DNA of 64,000 nucleotides, taken from contig JAGKQI010000059.1 of the NCBI GenBank assembly GCA_018806915.1, positions 744,001-808,000 of the forward strand. Reading direction: 5' to 3'. A model generated the notes under the pieces. That model was not told where the DNA came from and made no database searches. It saw only the letters and a program-made list of their open reading frames with translations. Positions 54,608 through 64,000 of the stretch are shown piece by piece. Source of the stretch: Phytophthora colocasiae (taxonomy: Eukaryota > Oomycota > Peronosporomycetes > Peronosporales > Peronosporaceae). Position 1 is the first letter of the stretch. Each line of letters begins with the position of its first letter. Made by a program: the position numbers and the translations under genes.

Positions 54608-57600
54608 TCACGGATTCTTCCACATACTTGCAAATTCACCATTGAGTTTGTTGAGCAATTCGGATGGCGTACCAAACTCTGCAATGTGACCCTTTTTAAG
54701 CACTAAGATCTTGTCGTAATCCAGAATCGTCTCCACTCGATGGGCGATCGTCAAAACTGTAGCATCGGCAAATTCTCTGCGAATCGATGCCTGAATAAAT
54801 TCATCTGCACAACAATCTACATCAGTTCATGCGAGAAAACAGATTTGTTGAATAATACTTACCCGTAGAGTGATCCATAGAAGCAGTAGCTTCATCCAGG
54901 CACAAAATCTTCGAGTTGCGTAGAATCGCACGCGCCAGACAGATCAGTTGTCGCTCACCGACGCTGAAGTTCTGGCCACCTTCTAGTACTTCGGCGTCCA
55001 GACCACCATGTAAACTCTGTATGAAAGTTTCCAATCGGGACTTCCGGATTGCGCTCCATAGTTCACTGTCAGTAGCTTGTCCTGTCGGATCGAGATTAAA
55101 ACGAACGCTAGCAGCAAACAGCACTGGGTCCTGAGGAATGATGGCCATTCGAGAGCGCAACTCGGTCAGGGTCAGTGCAGTAGTAGCCACTTCGTCTATG
55201 TAGATGCTGCCGCCCCCAACTCCGCTATCAAACGAAACCATGCGGAAAAGAGCAAGAAGAAGTGAACTCTTACCAGCTCCAGTCCGTCCACAGATGCCAA
55301 CCTTTTCCCCACCTTTCACAGTAAATGAAATACCGTGAAGCACTGGTGGAGAGAAGAGATCGTACTTGACACACACATTGACGAAATTGATCTTGCCGTG
55401 TTCAGGCCAGTGTGGTCGTAGCTGCAGCGTGCGAGATTTGGAGGTCGTATAGCGTTCATAGTGGTGTGTGAGCAGTGTGACGGGCTCTGTATCCACGCGG
55501 CAATATTCATCTGTACGTTCGACGCTGTTCATCATATTCTCCATATCGATATTGTTCCGAATGATCCAATTCAGCAGCGACGTCATATTCTGTGAGTAAC
55601 TTAGCAGTAGGCCAGCCATAGCGCTGGACAGAACCACGTGATCACGGCTGACGAAGAACGCGACTGCAAATGTGATGACGGCCCCCAGACATTCCAATCG
55701 AACGCCAAGCCACCGGTTGATCAGGTTCAAGAGAAGGAAAGCCTTGGTGTTTTCGTTAATCTTAAGCGCTTGCGTCTGGATACTCTGGTCAACCATCTCA
55801 AAGCTCCGGATCGTCTCTAGACCATTCAATGTTTGTGTAAAGTGAGCGTACACTGGGCTCTTGGAAATGCTATCCAGCCGCTGCAACTCTCGACACGATT
55901 TACCATAAAATCGCTGATACGCAACGTAGCAAATAAAAACGGGGACAAGCAGAACCAACAGAGTAGGGGCTGTAGAGCTTTGAATTGCCAACATGCTCAA
56001 AAGAGCGAGTAGCATGGTGACAAACTGCACGATGGCCGTGTTCAGCTTCTGGTCTGTGGTAAGGAACGTTCCATATACAATCAGATAAATAATTCATTTG
56101 GTATTAATACAACGTACCGATGGTGTTCATATCGTTTGAAAAGCGATTGAGAATGCGACCAACAGGGGTCGTATCGAAGAAACGCATCGTTCCCTTAATG
56201 ACGTGGTGCAGTAGAATATGGTGGATCTGTTTCGACGCACTAAATACAAACTATTGTCAGCACGAAGTAATGTTAGTTGGGTGAACACGTTCGTACCTCA
56301 GTCCAGCATATCGGCAACACAAATCTCCCACAAAGCCGAGTACAATAGTGCTTAGACCAAGATAAGCGTAGACCGTGAGATAGAATGTTAAGTTCACACC
56401 AGTGGGTTTGTTGTTGGTCCAGTTCGTAAGCCACAAATCTGTTGACACGGACGAAACTTGAGTCCCAAATAACAGTGCAAGTGCTCCCACCGTAGAAATC
56501 ACTCCGCAGGAGACGAGGTAAGATGAATAAACACTCCAAGACAGACTTCCTTCTGCTTTCTCCTCGTCCTGTACAAGAACGCCGTTCCCTCCAGGGTTGG
56601 ACTCACCGTCAACACTCGAACTAGATCTCGATTTCGATCTGATGATGTTCACGTTGTCAGTCTGGTCAACAGGATTGTTGTCATCCTCGGTGGTAGCTGT
56701 CTCCTCAGCACGTTGAAAAGACTTTAACATCATCGCAAACTTTCCATTAGGCATGACTTGTGTAAGCTCCTTGAACGTCCCCATCTCGGCAACACGCATG
56801 TTGTCCATGACAATGATCCAGTCTGCCAGGTGAGCGAATTGAAGCGAATGCGTACTCAGAACGCGCGTACGGCCAGCTAGAAGGCCATCCGTGGACTCGT
56901 TAAAGCACTGATTGAAGATCCGGGCAGCAACATGAGCATCCAAAGCCGACAGAGAGTCGTCGAACACGTAGAGCTCTTGGTCCTTCGAATAAACTGCTCG
57001 TGCGATAGACATCCGTTGCTTTTGCCCACCACTAAGAGTGACCCCATTTTCACCGATCTCGCTCTGAAAGCCATTCGGAAGGCGAACTAGCTCCTTCTCC
57101 AGTTCACAACTCTTGATGACACGATGAAGACGAGCTGTATCCAGTGGAGCACCGAAGAGAATGTTATCTTGGACACTTGCGTTGATCAGATACGGCGTTT
57201 GTGCAGCGTAGGAAACATACTTCGACGGAAGTCGAACCACGCCGTATTCAGGTTGCAGCTCCCCCAGCAGTGTCGCTAAAAGCGTCGACTTACCACTTCC
57301 AACAGCTCCAACCACTATAGTCAATTTGCCCTTTGGAATCGAGATCGTAATGTTGGATAGCTGAGCTGCTGGAGTCTTTTTATCAGTAGTTTCTGTTGCA
57401 GTTTCTTCTGTCATTTCCTCATCTTCACTCGACCACTTGAACGTTGCGTGGCGAATCTCAAACGAAGGGTCCGAAATCAAAGAGGCTGAGAGCGATGTGG
57501 AGTTGCGCTTATGCCCCTTCATGTACAAGAAAGACTCCAGACGCTTGATTGACACGTTAGCTTGGAACATGAGCGAAAAAACCTGTGGCAGTGCCATCAA

Positions 57601-58728
57601 TGGCAAACGAAAAATACTGAACAACGTGATCGCAGTGAACGCTCTGTCAGCTGTCAGTGGTTCACTCTGCACATACGAATAGGCTGCAAATGTGCCGAAT
57701 GAGACGAGAACAGGACCAGCTTGCAAGATCGCTCTTCCATACGCGTTCCAGATTATCATCTTTTTCAGATACCTGAGCTCTTTGCTGCGGATTTCATCCA
57801 CTTGTCCTAACATTTCACTCTCCCAAGCGTAAAACTTAATCACTCGAATGTGCTGAAACAGTTCCGTCAGAAATTTGAGACGCTTATCCGTACATTCCAA
57901 CATTTTCTTCGAGATGGTCGCAGCTTGTGATGATAATGCTGCACTGGTAGGAAGCAGAATTACCATAATAATCACACCTGCAAAAGATGCAGCGCCGAGA
58001 TAGTGCACCAAAAGCAGCATCCCGATAATCAATTGAATTGGAGCTGCCCACGAGTAGTGAATGACGTAAAACAGCTCCAAGATTCGATTCGCGTCGATTG
58101 TAGCCATGTTCAAGATCCGACCTGATCCAAGAGTACTTTTCGTTTGAGACGACAACTTGAGCGATTTCTCATAGACCAGCATTGTTAGTGCTGAACGCAC
58201 TCGAATAGCTTCTCGGATGACCAAGTGATGGTGCTGATGTAGACACAAAGTCTGCAGCACAGAGGCTACGAACAGGATGATGCTGAGGATGTAGCCATAA
58301 TGAGAGGAAGCAAACATGGCTGCTTTTGGGTCTTCCACGTATTTGATCAAACTATTGATACAAATGGGTCCAACAAAGCCAAAGCAGTCTCCGGCCAGTT
58401 TGCATGCTCCTGCCAGATACAAATTCAAGCCAAACGCTTGGCGAATAGGGATCCAGAGGGATTGACTGCTATTATTTTCCACAGCTTCGCGTAAAGTGTT
58501 GGTTACTTGCTCCGTGTCGTCTTTAGTCTCCAATGGCCACAGATCATCACTCTCGAGTGGATGAGTGGCACCTTGGGAGAGAAGAGGGCTGAGCCAGCTG
58601 AAGGTAACGCGCGAGATCCAGTGTGCGTGGGATCCTGGAGTTTCCGACTGCTGCTGGGGATTCTGTTGGGGGCGTAGGGATTCCTTTGCTGAGTGCAGAG
58701 GCAGCAACGGCGACGCCTCCCCTGCCAT
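54608..58728 (-). CDS. ABC transporter, C family (MRP type), four exons
   Basis: Exons (minus) 58728-56297, 56239-56118, 56053-54863 and 54804-54608 join in phase to 1313 residues; the reading from 58770 would use GTG. Layout: no TMD0; a cytosolic start, first membrane domain, NBD1 (Walker [10 protein letters not shown] about 473, LSGGQKQR about 562, Walker [12 protein letters not shown] about 588), a Ser/Asp-rich linker, second membrane domain, NBD2 (GRTGAGKSS about 1105, FSVGERQ about 1220, [10 protein letters not shown] about 1240, then AHRVETI). In NBD1 the residue after Walker B is Asp in place of Glu, and the NBD2 signature is FSVGERQ, both usual for ABCC proteins. Such pumps export conjugates, organic anions or drugs at the plasma or vacuolar membrane. 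Intact. Confidence 0.93.
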
Positions 58729-59159
58729 CTTTCTGCTTGGCACCGTAGTAGTGAACCCATACTTGGCCACACAATGTTCTTAACGGCTTACACTTTTCTG
58801 TTAAATGTTGAAAAAAATCTTGGTAAAAAACTACAAACGAGCATACTCATCGAACACCTAGGGTACAGTACTTACTCTCGCCAGAGTGTACAATCTAGAT
58901 ACTGGTTAACGGCGTCATGATCGACTGAAGATGAGCATCACTAGACGCCTCTATGACATCAACCGCTATACGTCAAGATCGGTTCATGTATCCAGATTGG
59001 ATAGAATAGGATGTGGAGGTAGACTTATTTAAAATTAGTATGTGAATACAATTAGCTGATGTAGGGTGGCTGTAGAAGCTTCTAGAAGTTTCTATCCACC
59101 TGAACTGCGGGGCGGCACTTCTACTTTCCCAAAGCTTCCCTGTCAAGATACACTGGTGG
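58729..59159. other. Promoter region and possible LTR remnant
   Basis: Includes the ABCC upstream region. The stretch 59065-59160 (GTAGGGTGGCTGTAGAAGCT onward) resembles a gypsy LTR end before the decayed gag, but no second copy was found. Confidence 0.3.
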
Positions 59160-59199
59160 CACTTGTTGGTCCCAGCAACCTGACTACGAAGAGCCCATG

Positions 59200-61025
59200 C
59201 CGCCCAACGCCCATCTACATGTCGAGATTGAACGGCTGAATCAAGTCATGGCAGCACGCACGAGGGTGCCGAGCAACCTGCCTAAGTTCACTGGAAAAAG
59301 AGGGAAGACGTGAGCGTGGGGGATTTTCCGTGAGCATGTGCTCCAACACTTCGAGGCGACGAACTACTAGTCGGTGCTGCGTGAGAAGCTACAGCGACTA
59401 ACGCAAACTGACGATTCGAGACCTACCACGGAGAGTACTCAGCCATTATAGTCGAAGGAATGAGTGTGCTTGACCAAGTTCTGTTTTATGCAAATCGCCT
59501 CAAGAACCGTACACGAAGCTACATGAGAATCCAGAAACGCTGAGTGACGCTATGGAGCGAGCTGTCAAGTTCGAGGTGACCCACTTCGTGGAAGACAGCG
59601 AACACAAAAGGTTCGTCATGAAAACAAAGCAAAAACTACTGGAGGCCAAGGTCAAGACAGACATCAAAAGGGAAATTCTTCGGAGGAAAAGGACGCTTTA
59701 AACCGAAATCGTACCTGCCACTTCTGCAACAAACCTGGGCACATCAAGGCCAACTGCTTTTCATGGAAGAAGGAATAAGTAAAGCAGGGAAACGAGAAGC
59801 CGCGTCAGTGAAAGAGGGTCCTGCCCTGGAGGAGAAAGTAACCAGAACAATAAAGATTGATAATACATGTATCAGCCTCAATGTTCTGAGTGATAACCTT
59901 CTCGTCTACAAGTCGTTCGCAGTAGAGGGTGACGATCCACGTGTCAAAGCGGTGGGTAGAAGAACATTAGCTGAAGACTATGAGGTTCGATGGCAACAGC
60001 ATTTGAGTCAAGCTTGCAGATATCCAAATCGTGGTAGCGCAACTGGAAGTATTACCTCTAAGTATCACAGTGTCGGGATTGGATAATGCGTATGAATGTG
60101 CCGCAATCGTCTATTCAATTCCTGAAGAATTTGACTGCATCCTTGGAATACCTTTCTTCGAGGACATGCACCCACTCATCAATTCGAGAAGTCGACGAGT
60201 CGAGGGACCAAAGGTGAAGACCATGCACTGGAAACAAACAGGCAAAACCTGTGGACCGATCGAGGAAGGCGGACCGGTGATTGCCTCTGGGCTTCGGAGA
60301 TCTTTCGGGGCGAAAAGCCTATCGGCGAAAAGACCCGATTCCAGTCGAGACGCCGCGCTGGAAACGGATGTGAAGTCCGCGTCATACCCGTGCCCGAACC
60401 GTAGCAGAGAGAGACCCCACTAATTGTTTGTGTTAGAAAAAGTAGTGTCAGCGGAAAAGAGTCCGTCGTGGAGAACATGTTCACGATGTGAGTCACGGAT
60501 GAAGCTGGGGTGCAGACCAAGTTTATCACGCGAAAGAAACTACGGAAATTCCTGGGAATCAAAATCAAGTCGATAGAGGAGCCTAACTTCATGTTGTTTC
60601 TGACTAATGACATGATCATGAACGTCCCGATGTCTCTGGAGAGGCGTGACCAACCTGGCAATGCCGGAACCGCAAGCGCTCAACGCTATCTGGAAACAGA
60701 CTGGGTAAGGTTTTTCAAACGAACCCTGCCTTTGATCCCCTGACGAAGTATAGGGACACGGTTTTCCGACCCGAACTTCCCGAAGGTCTTCCAGAGAAAC
60801 GTGAAATCGAGCACCGGGTTGACGTGAAATATCCCAATCTTGCAATGTATCGACAACAGTGGCGACAGTTGCCTGAGCAACAACGTGAGATAGTGCTCTG
60901 GGTTGAAGATATGGTGAAAAAGAAACTCACTCGACCAAGTATCAGCCCACATGCTGCACCAACCTTCTGCATCCTGAAGCCGGTCGGATGGCGAATTGTC
61001 CATGATTATCGGTATTTAAACTCGG
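59200..61025 (+). pseudogene. Decayed Ty3/gypsy gag, protease and RT start
   Basis: Plus-strand pieces in changing frames: a gag start (MPPNAHLHVEIERLNQVMAA, 59200), several stop codons, a CCHC knuckle CHFCNKPGHIKANC at 59716-59757, a protease-like segment with LGIPFFEDMHP near 60140-60175, then RT N-terminal sequence PHAAPTFCILKPVGWRIVHD and YRYLNS ending about 61020. The match to RT then stops abruptly and continues on the opposite strand. Confidence 0.82.
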
Positions 61026-61141
61026 TGCGCTGTTTGGAGACCGTGGCAGGTGTTGAACAGTTGGCGTGGGAAGCTGGCGAACCTGGCGCGGGTCTGCGAG
61101 TCGAACGGTGCCAAGTTTCGCAGCACCACTGACGCGTTGGC

Positions 61142-62045
61142 TTCGTGTCAACTGAGTATCTTGCTAACCTTGTGGTCTTCCTTGCTGGTGTCGAAGACGT
61201 AGTTAAACCCCTTGTTTGTCGTGCTCATGTTCCAGGCACTCTGGTCAAAAATCCATCACGCCATGAGCGCACCGCTGACGTTGGCGTGCTGAGCCCCACC
61301 GCACCTTCCTGCCGATGTAAGCGATCGGTTGCTCCACCCAATCAAAGACTTGGAAGAAAACTCCTCCAACAGCAAACTTAGTGCGAAGATGCATGGGAAA
61401 GTGAAGTCTGGCAGGTGCAATACGGGTGTGTTGCAAATCCGAGGCTTCGGGTCCTTGAAGTTTTTCAACTGCTCTTCGCTGAAGTGAATCTTTGTATTGC
61501 GCTTGGTTTTCTTCTTTATAAGGTTGAACATACTTGCAGTCAACGCAGCGAATTCTGGATAGTAGAACTGAACGTATCCCGTCAAGCCAAGCAAGCTGTG
61601 TAGCTCCTCTTGTGTTCACGGAACAGGCCAATCCTTGTTCGTCCGCACTTTGTCAGGGTCCATTTACATCCGACGAAGTCTCCAAGACATGGAATCTCCT
61701 CTGCACAGAAGACGCACTTCAAGGGTTTCACGTACAGCTAGTTCTCACGCAAGATATCCAGTGTCTTACTGAGTGCTTTCAAGTGATCTTCAGTCTTCCT
61801 TGACTTCGTAAATATCTAAATGTCGTCGTAGAACAACTTCGTGTTCTCCACTCCACGAAACAATTTCGGTGTCAGCCTATGCATCGTCGCCGGCGCGTTG
61901 CAGACCCCCATTGGGACAAAGCATTACCAGAGGCCATTTTGGCGCCTGAAAGGCTGTGAATTTGATGTCTCCTTCGCGCATTCGCATTTTGTAGTATGCT
62001 GACATCGTTGAAAGCCAATACGCTCCCGCCATCGCGTCCAGTCAT
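61142..62045 (-). pseudogene. Decayed Ty3/gypsy RT and RNase H, inverted relative to its gag
   Basis: The minus strand from about 62045 reads DAMAGAYWLSTMSAYYKMRM, GDIKFTAFQAPKWPL, NAPATMHRLTPKLFRGVEN, KLFYDDI, then thumb region LTGYVQFYYPEFAALTAS and SEEQLKNFKDPK, VLHLPDF and YIGRKVR (RNase H). This is the direct continuation of the RT that ends at 61020 on the plus strand, less about 25 codons, so an inversion split the element. Confidence 0.8.
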
Positions 62046-63721
62046 CGGTATGCTCTGGCGTATCGTGTCAGAAAAATATTAACCAAGCCATTCAAGATGT
62101 GCTTACCGCGACTGTGATCCACCACTATCCGCTGCTGAAAGACTTGAATGGTGAAGCTCCAGCAATCAAGCGGATTGATACGTTGTGTTTCCGAGGCTGG
62201 ATGCTCATTTGAGGAGCTACTAGCCTGATCGTCTTATCTCGCGCAACCCGAATTTCCCTACGACGAGCACAAGTCATCAAGCACGTGTGGTGAAGCGCGG
62301 ATAAGAAATCCGAGAAAAGGCAACGTCAGGCCCAGAGAGAGTCGGATCAAGCGACAGGGGCCTCTGGCGAAGCAAGATGTCAGTTGATGACCCCAGATTG
62401 CGCGAACGATGGCTGACGAATGGATCCAGATCGATGCTCGTCTGGATCTCGCCAGCGATGAATGGATGGCGTCTTGGTCGAGTGAGACTAAGTGATTGGA
62501 GAACCCGCCGTGCGGTCCCGCGTGGCGGCTCAGGGTCGGAGGAGAAAAGGGCGCCTTGCCTGAGATCGTATGAGAAGGAGATCAAGGCAGCAGAGGGTCG
62601 GGACCGGTGCGATCTATGGTGGGCCGGTGACAACATAACCGTGAGATGTTGCCGAGGGGACCTGATGGCAGTGTTAGTCGCATGGGGAGTGGTGATCAAG
62701 TCCGGGAAGCTCAAGACCTGGAATGTCGACAACACAGGCACGCGAGATCAAGTATGAAGGCTGCTGATCGGGATCATTGTTCAAGACGGTGGACCAAGAT
62801 CGATGACCGAGATGGTTGATCGAGATCGGCTGATCGCCAGATCGGCAGATCGAGATCGCGATCAGGGGTTAGGTGAGATCAAGATCGAAGATCGGAGGGG
62901 CAGCTGTGTAGCCGGATGTCAGGTAATCGTAGGATAGCAGATGAGGATGGGGCTAGTAGACATAGGAATAACCATAAACAGAATCGAATTTGCTCTGGAC
63001 ATCACAAGTGCCTTCATCCAAGACTGGAACCGGGAATTACATTGGCCCACCAGCATCAAGAAGGTAAGGAGAAGAGATCTAGCATAGAGGTTAATTCTGG
63101 ATAATACATTGGCCAGTTTTACCCTATCTAGTGATCTATCCTTTACGTGCGAACTACGGATCGGAAGGAATTGGCTGCTTGGCCTGACGATCTCGTCGAC
63201 TCTCAACCCATCAAGACACCCGCTATAGGAAGCGGCAAGCATCGTAAAGGAAGGGATCAGATCCCCAACATTGGACTTTTGGAAGACCTGGATCGAAGAT
63301 CAGGCGACCGGATCAAGGCTCGAGTATTCGCCTGTGACCCGGATCAACCCCTTCGAGGTAGAGTGAAGTATTCACGCTATCTCAAACCCCTGCGTCACCC
63401 AAGACATTCTTCTCGTCCCAAGACATCTTCAGAAGTTACCTGGAAGAGCGTAACCCGCCTACCGACGGGTACACAAGGTGAACACTACACGCAACAAGAT
63501 CACGGATCATCGGGGACCCCTCCGTTAGTCGGTGTCATGGGCGCAAGTGGCGATCGCGATCGGCCTCAACCAGATTTTGGCCAGATCCGCTCCACCACAA
63601 TGGTGCGCGTGCCCGGATCTTCTGGTGACTTCGGATATCACCGTGAGTCCCAAGAAGATGTCAAGATTAAAGAAGAACAAGGGAAGAAGTGCCTACGAAC
63701 GTTGGATCGACGGAGGCACCG
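62046..63721. other. No gene recognised; GATC-rich sequence
   Basis: Many irregular GATCGAGATCG-type repeats (62760-62890) and overlapping frames on both strands. Could be the long terminal or leader part of another retroelement. Confidence 0.3.
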
Positions 63722-64000
63722 ATGAAAACAGAAAGATCCACAGATCAGCAGAGTTCTGGGAGGATCTCTACTGACAGGCACGAGGCAGACCTGGATCGCA
63801 ATCCAGATCTTGAAGAAAAACCTCGAATTCCTCCCAAGGCCCCTTCGAGGGCCACCGCGGATCTCGATGAGAATCGAGATCCGCACACGAGCGATAAGGA
63901 ATCAGCAAAGCTGAAACCTAATCTGCTCACCAAGTCCACTGTTGCCTCAAGATCGACCAAGAAAAAGAAGATCAAGAGCACCCGGACGAAATTGAAAGCT
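63722..64000 (+). CDS. Partial ORF running off the window, unknown
   Basis: ATG 63722 opens a Lys/Asp/Arg-rich, low-complexity frame (MKTERSTDQQSSGRIST ... DLDENRD) that is open to the edge. Composition suits the N-terminus of a retroelement gag, but no domain is visible. Confidence 0.3.
   Translation, partial: MKTERSTDQQSSGRISTDRHEADLDRNPDLEEKPRIPPKAPSRATADLDENRDPHTSDKESAKLKPNLLTKSTVASRSTKKKKIKSTRTKLKA

Overview
The window looks like a piece of an oomycete genome, most likely Phytophthora or a close relative. The evidence is a secreted protein with an RXLR motif followed by a dEER motif (36299-36913), compact genes with short GT-AG introns, eukaryotic housekeeping genes (UPF1 helicase, an ERMP1-type M28 peptidase, an ABCC transporter, a WBP2-like GRAM protein), and a dense load of Ty3/gypsy, Harbinger, Mutator-like, hAT and IS630/Tc1-type elements. 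All calls come from reading the sequence and given translations by eye; no database search was run. Exon boundaries were deduced from GT-AG sites, reading phase and protein continuity.

Layout. 1-7330: a secreted zinc metalloprotease gene (minus strand) split by a 6317-bp chromodomain Ty3/gypsy element with two LTRs of 510 bp that look identical and a 5-bp target duplication. 7845-22590: a gene-rich, mostly intact block with WBP2-like protein, UPF1, a small unknown gene, a four-finger C2H2 protein, an EF-hand protein and an ERMP1-like ER metallopeptidase. 22.6-28 kb: a transposon-derived cluster with a Myb/SANT-like ORF, a SET-domain protein (frameshifted), a DUF6818-like protein (in-frame stop) and a three-exon Harbinger transposase. 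28.5-38.2 kb: a secreted-protein island with a second metalloprotease (one-base frameshift), a third metalloprotease with a long Ser/Thr/Gly-rich extension, the RXLR-dEER candidate effector, and a stand-alone Gly-rich secreted protein sharing its N-terminal module with the third protease. Mobile elements in and beside it include a retroposon with a 16-bp target duplication, a 462-bp terminal-inverted-repeat (TIR) element with a 3-bp duplication, and a TIR element nested inside a second TIR element.

41.3-42.3 kb: a KRE9/KNH-like domain protein. 43.5-54.2 kb: repeat-rich DNA with an IS630/Tc1-type transposon, a 21-bp minisatellite, Mutator-like and hAT transposase remnants, a DUF6818-like ORF and a broken CapA-like gene. 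54608-58728: an ABCC (MRP-type) transporter in four exons. 59.1-64 kb: a decayed Ty3/gypsy element whose reverse transcriptase is split by an inversion, then low-information DNA and a partial ORF at the edge.

The most interesting region is 28-38 kb. There a catalytic module is almost identical between two oppositely oriented proteases whose N-termini are unrelated, and a cysteine-containing repeat module occurs both fused to a protease and as a separate secreted protein.
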